From: JABDDM01 sp038240295
Lineage (GTDB): Bacteria; Bacteroidota; Ignavibacteria; Palsa-1295
DNA length: 64,000 bases
Reading direction: 5' to 3'
Assembly: GCA_038240295.1 (NCBI GenBank)
Contig: JBBSDW010000001.1
Location: 37,674-101,673, forward strand
In this document: positions 63,855 through 64,000 of the stretch, one piece after another
How positions within the stretch are numbered: the stretch's first letter is position 1
How the letters are laid out: the number at the start of each line of letters is the position of its first letter
Notes under the pieces: generated by a model
Seen by the model: the letters and a program-made list of their open reading frames with translations, nothing else
Told to the model about the DNA's origin: nothing
The model's database searches: none
Position numbers and translations under genes: made by a program

Positions 63855-63982
63855 CCGCATTCATCGCCGGTGCGATGAATGCTCCGTTCAGGATGACATG
63901 CTTTGAAGTGTCGTCCTGGCGCGAAAGTTTTAGACCATGTCATCCTGAACGAGCTTTAGCGAAGTGAAGGATCTCATGGAAT
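63852..63982. repeat. 131-base dispersed repeat, copy 2
   Basis: Direct copy of 63657-63787, 195 bases downstream, same orientation. Confidence 0.9.
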
Positions 63983-64000
63983 ATTGGGGACAACTGACTC

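Noticed and set aside
63657..63982. Insertion sequence ends
   Set aside because: The two 131-base copies are direct, not inverted, and no transposase lies between them.

Overview
The window looks like a chromosomal segment of a free-living, aerobic, Gram-negative bacterium of the Bacteroidota/Chlorobi (FCB) group. A Kapabacteria- or Ignavibacteria-like lineage is my best guess, not a proof. The reasons are a complete alternative complex III operon, several secreted proteins ending in C-terminal sorting domains of the type IX secretion kind, many lipoproteins and outer-membrane barrels, weak Shine-Dalgarno signals, moderate GC and a striking abundance of GATCG/CGATCG words.

Layout. 1-8192 (minus): actA-actB-actC-actD-actE-actF, then a small membrane protein and the first codons of another exported protein; together a quinol:cytochrome c/oxygen respiratory module. 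8404-10241: a DUF2007 protein, then a decayed ECF sigma factor and membrane regulator/beta-barrel pair with a nonsense codon and frame breaks. 10392-13756 (minus): a cytochrome b561-sulfite oxidase-like molybdoenzyme fusion, a CoA-binding protein and DAHP synthase. 13942-16859 (plus): a YciF-like ferritin-fold protein and large-subunit catalase, closed by a clear terminator. 16981-19456: a serine beta-lactamase-like gene fragment, a lipoprotein and a HipA-like kinase/DUF3037 pair. 19523-23081: a GTGTCGGG-type repeat tract, a YfhO membrane protein and a DUF559 nuclease-like gene framed by 48-base inverted repeats. 23090-28307: an SDR oxidoreductase, a PIN toxin/antitoxin pair beside a duplicated 3' end of hmgA, hmgA, a YjbR protein and a MATE exporter. 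28308-33592: a papain-like protein, tRNA-Leu(UAA), a trypsin-like protease with coiled coil and barrel, and a lipoprotein/barrel/DUF2279 operon.

33610-39934 (minus): a CzcCBA-type heavy-metal RND efflux operon with a small leading gene. 39958-40494: free methionine-R-sulfoxide reductase. 40495-50775 (minus): DUF1800 and DUF1501 proteins, a giant sorting-domain protein and an OmpA-family barrel, apparently one unit. 51140-53778: two small hypothetical genes, an Rsm22-like protein and MtgA. 53843-59732: two more exported sorting-domain proteins, divergently transcribed. 59719-62711: MurA with Asp in place of the usual catalytic Cys, a PD40 beta-propeller protein and a RhuM gene cut short by the same GTGTCGGG repeat. 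63103-64000: a replication-organiser-like gene whose end is replaced by one of two 131-base dispersed repeats.

Together the genes describe respiration, oxidative-stress and metal defence, envelope building and secretion, interspersed with small mobile or decaying pieces (toxin-antitoxin, RhuM, DUF559 cassette, pseudogenes, dispersed repeats). No CRISPR array, integrase or transposase is visible.
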